Positions 63,665-64,000 of a DNA stretch of 64,000 bases are shown here, piece by piece. Position 1 is the stretch's first letter, and each line of letters opens with the position of its first letter. The position numbers and the translations under genes were made by a program. The notes under the pieces were generated by a model, which made no database searches, had not been told where the DNA came from, and saw only the letters and a program-made list of their open reading frames with translations. The DNA lies in assembly GCF_009737085.1 (NCBI RefSeq), contig NZ_WOVL01000010.1:62001-126000 (forward strand). The letters run 5' to 3'. Source of the stretch: Paenibacillus sp. NEAU-GSW1. GTDB taxonomy: Bacteria; Bacillota; Bacilli; Paenibacillales; Paenibacillaceae.

Positions 63665-64000
63665 TTACACTTTAAAAATGGACGCCTTCTCCTTAAGCAG
63701 CACCGATGATTGCTTCAAATCTTCCGCGAGCGAGCTCAATTGATCAGAAACAGCATTCTGCTCCCCGGATAAGCCAGTCATCAATTCCATCTTCCCGTTC
63801 ACATCCTGCGACGTATGCAGCAGCTTGTCCACCGCCGTAACGATATGGGTCATCCCGGCCGTAATTTCTCCGATGGCGGTCGAAATTTCCTTAACCTGCT
63901 CGGAAAGCGCTCCGCTTTGCCGCTCTAATCCTTTAAACATCTCGCTTGCCGAAACCGAAGCCGTTTTCGTTGTCGAGATGACCTCTGCGAAAACGTTCAG
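63665..64000 (-). CDS. Methyl-accepting chemotaxis protein, C-terminal part; 5' end beyond the window
   Basis: The visible 111 residues run LNVFAEVISTTKTASVSASE, then ALSEQVKEISTAIGEITAGMTHIVTAVDKLL (read in parts) and end SSLAEDLKQSSVLLKEKASIFKV. Heptads of the cytoplasmic four-helix coiled coil of chemoreceptors are evident, past the signalling tip. The methylated-region and sensor parts lie beyond the window edge. Confidence 0.82.
   Translation of the reverse strand: MNVFAEVISTTKTASVSASEMFKGLERQSGALSEQVKEISTAIGEITAGMTHIVTAVDKLLHTSQDVNGKMELMTGLSGEQNAVSDQLSSLAEDLKQSSVLLKEKASIFKV

Overview
This window comes from an endospore-forming, low- to mid-GC Firmicute, most likely of the family Paenibacillaceae (Paenibacillus or Cohnella-like). 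Four things point there: sporulation genes (spoIIGA, sigE, sigG, spoVD, rsfA-like, ylaJ-like), a bacillithiol gene (bshC), a MurE carrying the meso-DAP motif, and roughly balanced base composition with many TTG starts. That assignment is by inspection; no database search was run.

Region 1 (1-26,330, almost all on the minus strand) is the division and cell-wall (dcw) cluster, read from right to left: mraZ, rsmH, ftsL, pbpB, spoVD, murE, murF, mraY, murD, ftsW/spoVE, murB, murA, divIB, ftsA, ftsZ, then spoIIGA, sigE, sigG, a stalk-domain exported protein, ylmC, ylmD and the start of ylmE. Together these make lipid-linked peptidoglycan precursor, assemble the divisome and start mother-cell and forespore transcription. 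Two departures stand out. murG is absent from its usual place between spoVE and murB, where a 396-bp non-coding gap lies. The ftsZ-spoIIGA junction is interrupted by a plus-strand Vsr/DUF559-like nuclease gene with an intrinsic terminator in its leader, followed by an array of palindromic repeats.

Region 2 (26,388-44,600) holds a DUF4349 lipoprotein, rocD-rocF (ornithine aminotransferase and arginase), ahcY, bshC, DUF3397, panE, an RsfA-like regulator, DUF2626, a MidA-type methyltransferase, an exported coiled-coil protein, an orphan solute-binding protein, a second and larger palindromic repeat array, phoH (ylaK), ylaJ, an LCP ligase and two small genes of the yla neighbourhood.

Region 3 (44,600-64,000) holds typA, a LiaI-like membrane protein, a TerC protein, nifZ-thiI (tRNA thiolation), a lytic transglycosylase, a 1.15-kb AT-rich element bounded by 24-bp inverted repeats and carrying a DUF5680 gene, a nitroreductase, two membrane proteins, a two-component system, a DUF6081 protein, a UbiA/MenA-type prenyltransferase, a YtrA-type GntR/ABC operon, a GH1 beta-glucosidase and the C-terminal end of a chemotaxis receptor.

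The most unusual material is the pair of repeat arrays at 6,911-7,330 and 39,729-40,493. Both are built on a GTAC-N4-GTAC palindrome whose copies alternate at 51 and 62 bp (113-bp unit). Imperfect and perfect palindromes occur in the same order in both, while the linker sequences have diverged between the loci.
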